From NCBI RefSeq assembly GCF_000220395.1, contig NW_004085893.1, positions 65,001-121,480 on the forward strand: DNA of 56,480 bases, in the 5' to 3' direction. The notes under the pieces are model-generated. The model was not told the origin of the DNA, did not search any database, and saw only the letters and a list, made by a program, of their open reading frames with translations. The position numbers and the translations under genes are program-made. This document shows, one piece after another, positions 12,045 through 25,727 of this stretch (positions are counted from its first letter, which is position 1; every line of letters starts with the position of its first letter). Source of the stretch: Ichthyophthirius multifiliis (taxonomy: Eukaryota > Ciliophora > Oligohymenophorea > Hymenostomatida).

Positions 12045-12623
12045 TTATATATACTAATATAATAATAAATAAATATATTATTAATTATAATAATTAATAT
12101 TGAGTCTACATATATTTTGTAATTAATATATATTTCTTGTAAAATAGGATTTTTTTTTAATAAAAAAAGATTTTATTCTAAAAATTTTTAATTTTCATAA
12201 TTTTTATTTATTTATTCATTTTCTGGATATAAAAAAATAAGTATAAATATTTTTGTTATATCTTTTAAGATTTTTTATATATTTGAGAATTATATAGTTT
12301 TTAAATATAATTAATTATTTATTAATTTCTAAATTAATATTTATCTTTTTTTTTTGATTTAAAAAATAAAAATAAAAAAAATCTTTTATATTTTTAAAAA
12401 AATAATAATACATGAATTAATTTAATAAATAATTTCAAAATTTAATTTAAAAAATAATATTAATAAAGATAAAAATATAAATTTTGATTTATTATAAATA
12501 AATAAATTATATAAAAAGTTAAAAACACAATAATATATATATTAAATAACGCTAAAAAACATAAATAAATAAAGACATTTTTCAAAAAAAAAAATAAAAA
12601 AAAATAATATTTCCAAAAAAAAA
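11331..12623. other. A/T-rich spacer with TA repeat
   Basis: I see no coding signal. A (TA)n microsatellite occupies about 12001-12045. The last few hundred bases would include the promoter of the large gene starting at 12624. Confidence 0.6.
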
Positions 12624-14065
12624 ATGATTAATTTCAAACAAATAATAATTATTATTTTTATTTTATTTTTATTTATAATAACTTAAGAAATATAAAAATG
12701 TGATATTTTAAATAATTTCGAAAGTAAAAAAAATAAATAAAAATAACAATTGTTTTATATTTAAAAAAGGAGTTTAATTTAATAAGTTTATTAATGATTA
12801 ATATGTTATTTAAAATTTTATAAGAATACCTTAAACAAGCATAATTTTAATAAATACATTAAAACTTGAATTTAAAAACATCTTCAATAGTATATTATTA
12901 TGATTTAGAATCAAAATAAATAATAAATTCTATATAAAGTAATAAAAAATCAATATTTAATAATATTTATAAATAAAATAAATAAGCTTCTTATGGAATA
13001 AATAATTTTGAATTTATTACTTAGCTTTAAAAAATAATCGTAGTAAACTATAATTTAATAATTCAAGCAAATGTATATACTTTAGAAGTTGAAAATTAAA
13101 TAAAAATAGCAGATTTTCACATCGGATTTTCATTAATAAAAGATTCCACATTAATTATAGTATCTGCTTCATCTTAAAATACATATATTTTCGATGTTTC
13201 TACTTTTTCTATAGTATTAGTAGCATCTGAGGCAGGTTATTTTTGCTAAAAAATAATTTAATATTAAAAATAATATAAAATACAGCCGGATCAAACAAAG
13301 GTATATTTGGAAATTTTTATATAGATATAATAAATACACCTACATAATAAGCATATTTATTATTTGTTCATTTTGTATAAAATAATATTTCTGTTTATGA
13401 AATATAAACGTTTCCTACACTAAAAGCTTAAAGATATGGAGAAATTACTTAATGTAAAAAATAAAAAAAAAAACAATAAAAATACATTAAATAAAATAAT
13501 AAGAAATTATAATTAATTCTAATAAAATTATCTATGAAGGACTTCTTAAAGAATTAACTAAACCTGATTATGTATAAGTTATATAATAAATTATTAAATA
13601 TAATAAATTTAATTCTGTGATAATTATTGATAAATCATCTTCTTTTAAAATTGTTGATATTTAGAAATATAAAGATGCACCAAATACTATTTATTAAGAA
13701 TATTAGATGACTATAGACCCAAATGGAAGTAATTTTAAATAGTTTTAATAAGTATTAAATATAATATTAATGGAAAATACAAATTTAAATTATGATACAT
13801 TACTAATTAATGATAATTAAATATTTATTTATAAATTTAGAATAATATCTATTCCTATAAACCCGGTTTCACCTTCAAGTCTATAGTTTTAGTTTAAACT
13901 TTAATATGAAAGTAAATATGATAAATTCTAAAATGAATTGAATTATGGGAAAATGCAATTAATTTAAAATACAAAATTAATTTTTGTATTATCATATAGC
14001 CATATAATATCGTTAAATATAGATACATTTACAGCAAATGAAGTAATGAGTAAATAATAAATTAC

Positions 14066-14097
<32 letters not shown>

Positions 14098-16146
14098 TTA
14101 TATATTTTTATATATATATTTTTATATATTTATTTATTAATATTATTTTTTATTTATATTTATATATTCTTTTAGAATTTAAATCTACATTTAATTAACC
14201 TTCTTTACCTTTGAAAATTAATAATAAAGATTATTTGGGAAGCTTTGAAGATTTATATTCTTATTCTTTTAATAATAATATTTTATATGATAATAACAAA
14301 GTAAAGGATTCTTTCGTAGGATAAAGTATTTTTTATCAATTTGCTGATAATAAATAAAGAGATCCTGATACATAAAGTTATTCGAAGTATTTATAGAGCG
14401 AAGATTATTTGTATTTTTATAATTCTGTGACATAATCGAAGCTTTTTTATCCTGTAAGTAGGAAATTATTTTATTTATATGAAAAAAATTACATTGAATA
14501 AAATTATTAGCCTATTTAAATTGAATATAATAATAACGAAAATGAAAGCGATGAATCTAGATTTTATAATGTCAATTTGTAATTGAATTAGAGTATTTTT
14601 AAAGTACTATATTAAGAAAATATAATTGGAATAAGATATTCATATAAAAAAGTAATTGATAATTAAAATATATTATAAAAATAAGGAATTTTATTATTAG
14701 AAATCTAAAATAATTTAAATGAAATAAAATAAGTAAAAAAAAAAAAAAAAAAACTAACAAACAAACAAACAAACCAAAAACCAAAAAAAAAGATATTAGA
14801 TTATGAAATAAAAAATATGAATTAAATATAAGAAAAACTACAACCTTTTTATTTTTAAAATAATTATTATTTAATTACTTTTACACAAAATTCTAAAAAT
14901 TTAAAAATTATTAATTTAAATTAAAAATAAGAAAAAATAATAGAAATAATTGATTTCCCAGTTTTTTTTGCATTTAATTTAAATTAAGGTCTATTATTTG
15001 TAATTGATAAAAATTCCTCTATTTACTTATATTAGAATTTTTAGAATTAAATACAAAAATAATAAAAAATTGAAAATTGCTCCATTTCTAATTATGTGGG
15101 AATTTCATTCGAAAAAATAAATTAAATAATACTCTAATGTGACAATATGGATATATTATAAATTACATATGATATCTAATATACAATAAGTACTAAATAA
15201 TTGATAAATTAAACTTTGAAGTATCATTAATGAGAAAATATGAAAATTAAAATTATCATATTTTATTAATAAGTGAAAATATTAGTGGATTTGTATATGT
15301 ATATATGTTAGATAAAAATGATTTTATTAAAATATAGAAATTTGAGTAAAAGAAATTATAAGACTAAGTATTAAATATGCATGTTTTTGATGATTTATAT
15401 ATATGGATTTAATATTAAAATTCTAATTTATTCTTTTATATAGGAAATTGTTTAATAAATAAAAAATGTGTATAAAAATGTGCTATTGATTTTTATTTTG
15501 ATGAAAAAAATAATTATATTGATAATATTTAAAATTAAGGAACTTAATAAAATCCATTTATTTATTCTTAATAATTACTATTATATTCAATTTTTAAAGT
15601 ATAAACTAAAATTTATATTTATATTTATAATTATATTTATATAGGCAACTTTGTACAATCAAAGATTAAATATTTAAATATAATTAAATTTATTTTTAAA
15701 TTCTAAATTATATTTACCAAATTAACTTATTAAAACAAATTATAATTTAGATTTTTTATCTTTAAATATTATAGGTGTAGATTAATAATAGTAACTATAC
15801 TTTTCGAAAAATTCTGTTTTATTTTCAAATTTTGACTCTATATTTTTTTAAAAATATAAGTTTCTAATTCATATTGTAAAGACTTTAATAATGCTAAGGT
15901 CTTACATTTATAGAAATTAAAAATGAAATTATAATATAAAATATATCTTTTTAAGATGGATGTGAATAAATATAGATAAATGATTGTATAAACACTTGTT
16001 TTTTTAAACTAGACAATTTAACATTATTAAGAAAAGATTATTCAACTTAAACATATTTAATAAAATCTAAAAATACAAATAAAGTAAAAAATAAAATAAA
16101 TAAAATAATATAAAAAAAAAATAAAAAATATATATATATAATAATA

Positions 16147-16187
<41 letters not shown>

Positions 16188-19100
16188 TTTATATATATAT
16201 AGATTTTTATAAATAATCTAACAATCTAAGAATGTATTTTTGGTAAATTTTATATATTCATTTAATAAGAAGATACTTACTCTATTTTAGAGATTTAAAA
16301 TTTTTAATTATTATAAAATAAAAGTGTATAATTTCTTGATAATAATCAATAAATAAATAATTTAACTTTAGATACAATATTTCTTTTTTAAGTTTCTTAT
16401 TTAAAAATGGATAATATTAAAATTCTTGAAAATCAATTTTTTAATACAAACATAATTGAAATAATACCTTCTTAAAAAATCCCAAACTTTTAATTTTAAT
16501 TTACAAATATTTCTTTTAACAAAAATTTATTTCATTCCATTTCTCAATAAGTTTTCCTAAGTATTCTATATACACAAATACTAGTCCCATTACATGAATT
16601 ATATTTCTAATCTTTTTAAATATTAAATAATTAATATAAAAATTCACATTCTGATCTCAAAATACTCGTCTCATAGTTAATTCGCACATAAAAAATAGCC
16701 TAAATAACCCTTAAAGATATAATTTTTGAAGATCATATGACTTTTTCTCTTGGTAACTTTGAAGATGCATCCCAAATAGATATATAGGATTTAAAATGTT
16801 AGAATTCTCTAGATTATAATAGTCAATATAAACTAAATGATAGTTCTTCTTCGTGTTTTGATGTTTATAATATTCCAATTATTAATTTAGATAATATAGT
16901 TGTTTTGTAGAAATATGGTTATAATACTAATTTGGTAAATTTAGTAAATTAAATTGAATAAAAGTCATAAATATCAATAAAAAACTCAGTTTTTTAAAAA
17001 ATTTCTTTAATTTAATCATTTTCAACTTATCATTCAAATCCTTTATTTATTTCCTTGAATTAAATTGGAAATATATTTTTAGAAAATTTAGTTTTTTCAG
17101 ATAATACGCTATAAGGAATTTTAAAAAGTTAAAAATAATCAACTACATGTGTCTATATAAGTAGTCTATTATCCATTATATATATTAAAAAATCAAAATT
17201 TGAAAATATGTTATCTTCTAATGACAATAATTGTCTTTTCTTTGAAATTTAAGAATTATATTTGGAAAAATCTTTGTTCAAAAATGCCTCAAATTTAAAT
17301 AAAAATGAAAACATGCTCATTTAAGGAGGTTTTATGAAAATTTTAAGTCTAAAAATATCAATTTAAAGTACAGAATTTTCATAATCATATAGTAAAATAG
17401 GATCTTTTATATATTTTATGTCTTTTGAGAAAAAAGATGTAGTTTTTTAAATTGAAAATTCTATATTCCAGTAAGGTTTTGCAACTGAAAACGGAAGTGC
17501 TTTTTATATTGACACTTTAAGTTAAAAGTTAATTTTAGATATAAATAATTGTATATTCTAAGATTTATTTTTATAATAATTATAAAATTCCACATCTATA
17601 TATATAAGGTAGAAATATAAACAATTATATATAATAAATAATTAAAATATATAAATATAAATATAAATATAAATATAAATATAAATATAATATATATATA
17701 GTTTAATATATTATAATAATAAATTAATTATTATATGTATATTTATATACATATAAATTTATTTACAGAAAAGATATCGCTTAAATATATAATATTAGAA
17801 ATATAATAAATCTTAAAAACACTAAAATTTCAAATATTTATGGAATTTAAGAAAATTAATTTTTAGATTTATAAAATTCAGACATATATTTTTATAATAT
17901 TATTTATTTTTTTTAGCTTTCCTTGTTTTTATAAAATTAAGAAATTAACTATTAACATGCTTTATTTTTAAACGGAAAATCACTAAATTTAACTATATAA
18001 GAATTTCTTCTTGAGAAAATAACAATTATAAAAAATTAAAAAAATCTTTTACTTTTTGATATTTAAGATAATAATAATTCTAATTTTTTCTAAATAAATT
18101 CCATAAAAATCTAAAACACGATTATTTCTTCTTCCGGTCTTTTAAAAATAGATGGTGGGTCCGTTTCTTTTGAAAACCTACATATAGAAAACGTTTAAAT
18201 AAATAAAAATATTAGAAATTTACAAGAAAATAACTTAATTAATATTTAATAATTTACCATAAATCTTATAAAAACTCAATTAATTATTAAAAACTCTTTT
18301 TTTTTAAATATATAATGCCCAAAATGTACCGGAGGAGTTTTTTATATATAAAAATCTTCCATTTAAATTGAAAACTCAGATTTTAAATTTTGCCAAAGTT
18401 CAAACGGAGGAGCTCTTTTTATAGAAAATCCAATAAAAAAAGCTCTTATTTTCCAATCAACATTCATAAATAATAGAAGTGAATAAAACGGTGGATCTTT
18501 ATATATAATAGTTTAAAAAACCGAATAACTTTCCTTATAAATATAAAGTTCGAATTTTCAACAAAACATAGCCTAATAAGGAGGTGGAGCAATAAACATT
18601 TCCTTTGATTTTCCTCAAGAAAACTTGATATAGACAATATAGATAATTAATTCTTAATTTAGCTCAAATATGGCATATATTGGTGGAGGAATTCTATATT
18701 AAAAAGCCTAAGGAGTTCATTAAAATACTCTTTTTTTAAACAATAGTGCTCTTTTATATGGAAAGAATTACTTCTCGTAACCTTCTAGACTCTAACTGTT
18801 AAATAAAAAGGACATAGAATAAGGTTATGAAGGAATAGTATCCTCTAATAGCATTTTTTTTGGTAATTGGAGAAGTGGAAAGTCTATAAAACAATTGATT
18901 TTGGGTCTTTTTGATGACTAAAATGAACAAATGATTTTAGAATAAAATTCGGATTAAAAGCTATAATTATTAAAGTTAGATCAATCAAATATTACATATA
19001 AAAACAGCTCATATTAAATTGAATATAAAGGTTTTGAAATAAAAGAAATATAAATAGTCGGTAGAATAAATGAGAGAGCATCAATTAGTATAAAAAATTA

Positions 19101-19551
19101 ACTAATAAGGGATTAATAATATGAATTTTAGCTTATTTTTTAATTCAGGAAATGTAAAAAAGAAGAATAGTTGTCTATATATAATAATCTACAAGAATGC
19201 ACAATATGTCCTTAAGCGTAGTATTCATTTGGAGAACCATGCCATGTATGCACTCATGATGAAATACCTAATTGTCAATTAGAAATAAATAAAGAACATC
19301 CTTGTTGTAAAAGTTGCTGTAAAGATTGCCCTTTTGGGGCAATATGCAATTACGATGAACCTTTTAAAGTCAGAAAAGGATTCTGGAGATCAGATAAATA
19401 TTCATCAATAATAATAGAATGTAAAGAATTACCAGAAAATTGCCAAGAAGGTACATATGCAAATTATATATGTTTTTAAGGACACATAGGAGCTAAATGT
19501 GATGAATGTGATGTAAAATTATAAATATAAACATAACAAAAAATTATATAT

Positions 19552-19609
<58 letters not shown>

Positions 19610-21857
19610 TCATAGTTATTAGAAGAATATTGGGATGAAAGTTATACTAAAACTGGTAAATTTTCATGCTCTTAATGTTCTAAAATTTAAAATAATTCTA
19701 CAATAGTTATTTTATTAACTTTATGGACTATGATATCTATGACCTTAGCTATAAAAAGTGATTTAGATATTTTATTAAAAAAAGCTATATTAAAAAAAGA
19801 TTAATAATAATTTTAAAATAATAATCGTAAAATAAACTCAAAATATTAAAAAATAATTACTAAAAAAGTTAATTAGGCTGAATACACTGCCATATACATA
19901 AAAATACTAACAAACTACTTCTAAATAATTGGCTCTGTAGCTTCCTTTGATCTTTCTGTACCTTCTGGTATATTTGAATTTCCCGATTCTGTTGGTTAAC
20001 CAGTAAAATAGACTATGAATTCTTTAGATTGTGCTATAAAAAATATATAAACTGTTATTCCAATAATTTATTTTCGTACAATTTTTTCTTTAATAATTCC
20101 TATTATATATTACTCTCTATTCTGCTTGTTTTTAATAATTTTTTCTAAGATAAGAAAGCATAAGATCCCTTCCTATATGTTATATACAGCACTTATTTTT
20201 TTAATAATTTATATATAACCAGATTTAGTTGCATAGTTAATTTCTTTACTCTCCTGTGTATAAATAGGAGACAAAGAGTATTTATTATCGAATAAAAGCT
20301 TCCTCTGTAATTAAATAGAGAATAAATATAAAATCTTTTCAGGAATAATGCTCTTTGTTTGGGTAGCCTTTTTACCTTCAATTTTCTTTATATTGCTTTT
20401 TATTAATAAAAACAAACTCCATTAATCATCAATTAAAATGAAATTAGGCTTTCTATATAAAGAATATAAACTTACAGCCTTTTATTGGGAATTTATTAAA
20501 ATATTCGAAAAAATTGGTATTATTCTTGTCCTTAATTACTATTTTGATGATATAAGGGTTAAAGGTATTCTAGTATTTATCATAGTCTCATTTTATACAG
20601 CATTATCCCTTATTGTAAGGCCTTATAATTATGACGAACTTAATAAAATAGATCAAATTTAAAATTATACATGCGCAATAACTATACTTTTGGGTGTTTT
20701 TATAAATAAAAATAAGTTTTATTATTAAATATATATTAGTCTAATAATAATTGTTTATTTTAATTCATATTTTATTATTCTTATTATCAGAAAAATTATT
20801 TTAGGTTACACAGCTTAATTCGAAAAAAATATAAATAATATTAAAATAAAGCTCTATGAAAAAATACCTATAGTGAGCAAAATGCTTAATATTTATCCTA
20901 ATATTGAAAAGAAAAATAAATAATTATGGTTAAAAGCTAGACAAAGTATATAAGAATTCACAAATCTAGATAAAAATTAATAATTTAAAAAAATAACAAT
21001 TATATACTAGAAATGGTTAAGTAAAAAATATTTATATATATACATATAAATATTTATATATATATATATTAAATTAAAAGATATAAAGTATGAAAGTTTT
21101 AATTATAGTCATTAACTTGTTTTCAAAAATTCCAAATTATAAAGATAACATTCCCTTGATTAACTATAATTAAAATAGAAAGATTAATAATAATTAATTT
21201 CACAAAATAATAAGTAGAATATATTATAAAATAATAGTTGCAATAATAATAAATGTAAAATAATTCCTTAAAGTAATATAAATATTAAGTAAACTATTAG
21301 TAGTTTAATTATTCAAGATAATAATGATTAAGTTTATAACAATAAATAAACTTATACTTCTTTTGCTAATATAAATAATAATAATTAAGAAACATTATAA
21401 TAAATACCTACATAATGTATATAAATATATAAATTAAAAATATTTATAAATATATATATATATATATATATATTAATATATATTTATATATATAAATTTA
21501 TATATATATATTTTTATTATATAATAATTAATTTTAAAAGTTTTTATATAATAGAAAAATAATAATTATAAATTTTATAGAAAAATATCATATAATCAAT
21601 AAATCAAAGAAAATAATGAAAACATTTAATATTAAAATAAAACAAATTTCAATTAAAAATAACTATAATAAAGTAATAACAATTTATATGTTCAAGAATA
21701 AATTTTAATTTAAAAATAAAATATTTAATAAAAAGATGAACCATCTTAGTTTTTAAAAGATAAAGATGTATTGCAAAAAAATAATGATAATGAATAATAA
21801 AAGATAAATAATAAAAAAGATTTTTTAAAAGAAAATTAATAAAATAAAATATTATGA
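12624..21857 (+). CDS. Giant secreted/membrane protein: beta-helix repeats, Cys-rich GCC2/GCC3-like module, multi-pass C-terminus
   Basis: One very large gene, estimated at well over 2,000 residues. It begins with a signal peptide (MINFKQIIIIIFILFLFIIT). Long Asn/Ile-rich extracellular sequence follows, with short repeats of the type NGGALFIENP, NGGSLYIIVQ, QGGGAINIS and YIGGGILYQK near 18330-18700. These resemble parallel beta-helix/PMP-like surface repeats. Next comes a Cys-rich block (ECTICPQAQYSFGEPCHVC, HPCCKSCCKDCPFGAICNYD, KVRKGFWRSD, GHIGAKCDEC; 19190-19520), as in GCC2/GCC3 ciliate proteins. About eight hydrophobic helices then run from 19680 to 20830 (for example IVILLTLWTMISMTLAI and [19 protein letters not shown]), followed by a cytosolic Asn/Gln/Lys tail ending at TGA 21855-21857. 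Introns include 14043-14175, 14733-14792, a TA-rich one near 19540-19610 and one near 21420-21530. Two A-run frame breaks (12763-12768, 12874-12878) interrupt the N-terminus. The architecture suggests a surface receptor or adhesin; ligand and role are unknown. Confidence 0.75.
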
Positions 21858-22197
21858 AATAATATAAATTAAAAAAAATATAAAATTAAATTTTTTAATA
21901 AAATATAATAAAATACTATGCAATAATATATAATTATATATATATATATGTATATATAATTATATATAATATTAATTTTATATAATTTATTTATTTTATA
22001 AAAATAAAATTTTAATAAATAGTTTGTTATAAAGAAAAAATTTTATAATTTATATTTATACTTTCAAAAATAATTAATATTTTATATATAAAATAAATTC
22101 TTTTATTAATTAAAAGATTAAATTATAAATATAATTTTTATTTCTTTTTTAAAAAAATTTTATTTATTTTAAAAAACATATATAACCCATAGAAATA

Positions 22198-24015
22198 ATG
22201 TATAAATATTTATTAATCCTTACTTTATTTTCATTTGCATACTCATTACTATAATAAAGTCCCAGTACTCCATCCTATGCTTACTGTACTACTACTTCAC
22301 CTTGTCCTTAAGAATGTATTGATATAGGCTACACAAAATCTGAAAAAACTTGCACAATTACTGAATAAACATGTAAATCTTTAATTTCATGTACTTAAGC
22401 TTGTACAGATTTCGGCTTTTCAACTCACACTGTTCCTTAATAATCTACCTAATGTATGATAAATTCTTGTGTAGATATACCTAATAAACTTAAATGTACC
22501 CCAGTTTGTTTACAAAGAAGTTTTTACCCAAATAATGAAGGTTATTGCAGTTGTACAACTCCAGACTACGACAATAACAATATTTGCTAATTCTAAGTTG
22601 ATTATAAAAATTGCTTTTCGTAGAAAATATGTCCATAATAATGCATTGATATAGGATATGATTTCATAGATCAAGATCCTAAAAATCCCTGCGATAATAA
22701 TGCCTATAAAAAATGCCTAAACTAAAATTATTGCGCAACTCAATCATTTTGTACAGATTACGGTTTTATAAATTAAAATGATCTCTGTGTTCCTCCTTAA
22801 TGCAATTCTTTAGAATTATGTAATTAATAATACTGCAAAGATAATGGCTATATAGTGAATAATAACTAATGTTAATGTCCTTAATATTATACTTCTTAAG
22901 ACTACAAATGTTAATTCGAAGTTTCATGGTAAAACTGTATAGTTTCACCTCCTTCTTCCACTTCTTGTCCTTCTGAATGTATTGCAGGAGGCTATAAATA
23001 AGACCCGTCTTCTGGATCATGTATTTCCCCCACCTATGATGATTGTTTTGCCGAAAGCGTTCTCGAATGTACTAAAGCATGCCAAAACCTATCTGGAATT
23101 CCCGTCCAATCGGGTAAATGTGTCCTTCCTCCTGCATGTTAAAGCGATACTTAACCCTGTAATACATTATCTCCTTATTGCCAAATAGCTGGCTTCTCAA
23201 CTTAAAATAACACATGTAATTGTAGTACTGGTTTCTTCCCCGTAAACTCCAAAAACTAATGTTTTGAGCCTTCCTGGAACTCCTGTATAGATTTAACTTT
23301 AAACCAATCCTGTCCTGACTTATGTTTAAATCTCGGCTACTTTAAATCTGAAAAACCCGCCCAAAACTGCACTATTACTTTTTCCGAATGTAACGCTAAA
23401 AACAACTGCTCAAACAAAAATACTGCTTGCATACAATACGGATTTACAAACGATCCAACAAAAAATATCTGTACTATAATATGTGAAAACACCTAAAACG
23501 CTTGTGACTAAAATAATCACGCTTGTAAAGACTAATATTTCATCACTTAAGATAAATAATGTCTATGCGCATATGGTTTTTATTCTTTGAATAAAAATGA
23601 GTGTTTAAAAATTGATAATAAACACTGCTTTAACGACCAAGCAAATATCTGTCCTTAAGAATGTCTAAGTGCTGGATATTCTGGCGAGTTGAAAACTGCC
23701 TGCGGTTTACCCGCTATTGATACTTGTTTAAATAATAATGTCTGTGATGAAAATGTGAACTCTTTTTTGAGTGCATGTGTTAATGTTGGATTTTATAATA
23801 AAAGTGGAAGTTGCAAAGTTGAATAGTGCGTCTAGAACGATTAAAATAATAAACAAGCTTGCAGTGATGCTTGTTTGAGTATAGGATATTAGACTTTAAT
23901 TGGAAATTGTTAATGTGTAAATGGATAAATTGATGCATAGGGAAAATGTAGAAGAGAAAATAAAATTAGAAATATTAGATTTTATAATAAATTATTTAAA
24001 AGATATAATTTGTGA
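22198..24015 (+). CDS. Secreted cysteine-rich repeat protein, 605 aa
   Basis: A single uninterrupted exon of 606 codons from ATG 22198 to TGA 24013-24015. The N-terminus is a clear signal peptide (MYKYLLILTLFSFAYSLL). The rest is about one Cys in eight residues, organised in repeats whose heads are SPCPQECIDIGYT, KICPQQCIDIGYD, TSCPSECIAGGYK, QSCPDLCLNLGYF and NICPQECLSAGYS. Each is followed by spaced Cys and an AC(x)nGF-like tail, then short CxC units. The C-terminus is basic (FYNKLFKRYNL), without the hydrophobic tail needed for a GPI anchor, so it is probably secreted or stored and not an anchored immobilisation antigen, although the CPxxC-rich style is similar. Its G+C is visibly higher than its surroundings. 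It lies 340 bases after the giant Cys-rich membrane protein. Candidate roles are surface coat or secretory-granule content; function is unknown. Confidence 0.8.
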
Positions 24016-24127
24016 GAAATTTCCAAAAATATTTATATCTATCTTTTAAAAATTAAAACATAAATATTTTTTTTAAAAATAAAGATATTAAATTATATGT
24101 ATATATATATATATATATATTATAAAT

Positions 24128-24960
24128 TCATAATAATAGATATATCCATATACTGCATATATTTTCTAAAATCAAATAAATATCACATTCTTCGCCAATG
24201 ATATATACCATGAATTTTTCATAATCCACTTTTCACTATCATATCCGGCAAGTAAAACTCCATGATCTAAACTTTCAGGACTACTATCATAATCATAAAA
24301 TAATCTTAGAAATATACGATGGCCAACTAGAAGCATCTAAATACACAAAACTAATTAAGTTAATAGTGCTTATTTTAAAGAGTCACTATCTTATTTAATA
24401 TTAACAAAATATTTCACATAAATCACTTTTAATATATTACTAACTTAACATTATCCATCTATAGAAGTATAAAGGTGCTTACTTTCTTATAAATGACCAT
24501 TCTTTTTTTAAACATATTAAACAGCTAAAAAGTATCATCCTCCTTCATAATTTCCTTAATCTATCCAATAATTTAATTGTATGAAAAAAAAATATATATA
24601 TATTAATTTCAAGCATTCCTGTAGTAGAAAAAGCCCAGCAATAAACAGCATTAATATTATTTTTTTAGTATGACACTTTAAAGCTTATTTATATGGAGTT
24701 TTTTTAAATTTTTTGTTGTTATATAAAAATATTAAATTTCGGAGATTTTTTGGAAGACTATTATGTGTTTTAATAACCATTCTTGATAATTTTAAATGGT
24801 TTAATGGAAGTCTTGGTGGAAGGCTTAAGAATCGAAAATAAAATAAAGACATCCTAATAAATGCAATAAAAAATAGTGAAATTTATTATTTATTAGAAAA
24901 AACTTATTTTTTTAGAGTTTTATAATTAATCAGTGGTTAATGGAAATTAATGATAAAAAA
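24128..24960 (-). pseudogene. Decayed cathepsin L/papain-like cysteine protease
   Basis: Papain-family landmarks survive in shifting frames on the minus strand: the catalytic-Cys segment NAVYCWAFSTTGMLE (about 24610-24660), NYEGG then a TGA where the family has Trp (GG-W), the DASSWPSYISKI segment, the active-site His region SLDHGVLLAGYDSEKW and the active-site Asn region WIMKNSW, ending EECDIYLILENICSIW. At least three frame changes (near 24190, 24290 and 24350) and the in-frame TGA near 24540 separate them, and they are not confined to homopolymers. The usual QGxCGSCWAFS lead is degraded to NNINAVYCWAFS. A propeptide-like part (to about 24960) is poorly preserved. It reads as a host protease gene losing function; a very error-rich sequence patch is the alternative. 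Confidence 0.7.
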
Positions 24961-25522
24961 AAGTTCGTTTCATAGTAAATTGATAAGCATTTAAAAAAAA
25001 AAAAAATTAATAATAAAAATACATAAATATTATAAAAAAAAAAATCTTTTACAATTTAACATAGAAAAAAAAAAAATTGATATATAAAAATATAATCATT
25101 TTATTATATTTTATTTTATTTAAATATATTTTATTATATATATATATATATATATATATTAAATAAAATAAATTAAATTTATATTTAATATTTATTGATA
25201 TCCAAATATAATGTGTATAAAAGTTATAAAATTAAAAATTAAAATAGAATAAATATATTAAAAATAAAAATGCATTTTATTAAAAATAAAAATATATTAA
25301 AAAACATGTATAAAAAATATTTTAAATTAATTAATTATGAAAATAAATTATAACAAAATAATTATAAAAAGTAAATGATCGATAAATAATTTTAAAGAAA
25401 ATTAAAAATTTAACAAAATTAATAGCTAATTATGATGAAGAATATAAATTATATAAATAATATTATTATTATATTATTATGAATTTTCTAAATATTTATA
25501 TTAAAATAAAAAATTAAGAATT

Positions 25523-25574
<52 letters not shown>

Positions 25575-25727
25575 TTTTTTTTATATATTTATATAAATTT
25601 TATTATTAATATATTTTAAATTTTTTTTTGTTTAATATCAAAAAAGAAGAAAAATTCTATTAAAAAAAAATATAAATAATTTTTTTAAATAAAATATATT
25701 AAAAAATACAATTATAATAAAAAAACA
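24961..25727. other. A/T-rich intergenic region
   Basis: No coding signal on either strand. TA microsatellites lie at about 25136-25160 and 25526-25570. Probably the profilin promoter side. Confidence 0.55.

Noticed and set aside
14599-14784. Minus-strand ORF with a poly-Phe stretch
   Set aside because: It is the reverse of an A-rich intron (14733-14792) and flanking exon of the giant gene.
22766-23188. ORFs on both strands within the Cys-rich gene
   Set aside because: They are out-of-frame shadows; the true frame is a complete 606-codon reading with signal peptide and Cys repeats.
22198-24015. Immobilisation antigen (GPI-anchored) identity for the Cys-rich gene
   Set aside because: Cys-rich and secreted, but it lacks the C-terminal hydrophobic GPI signal; its last residues are basic and polar.
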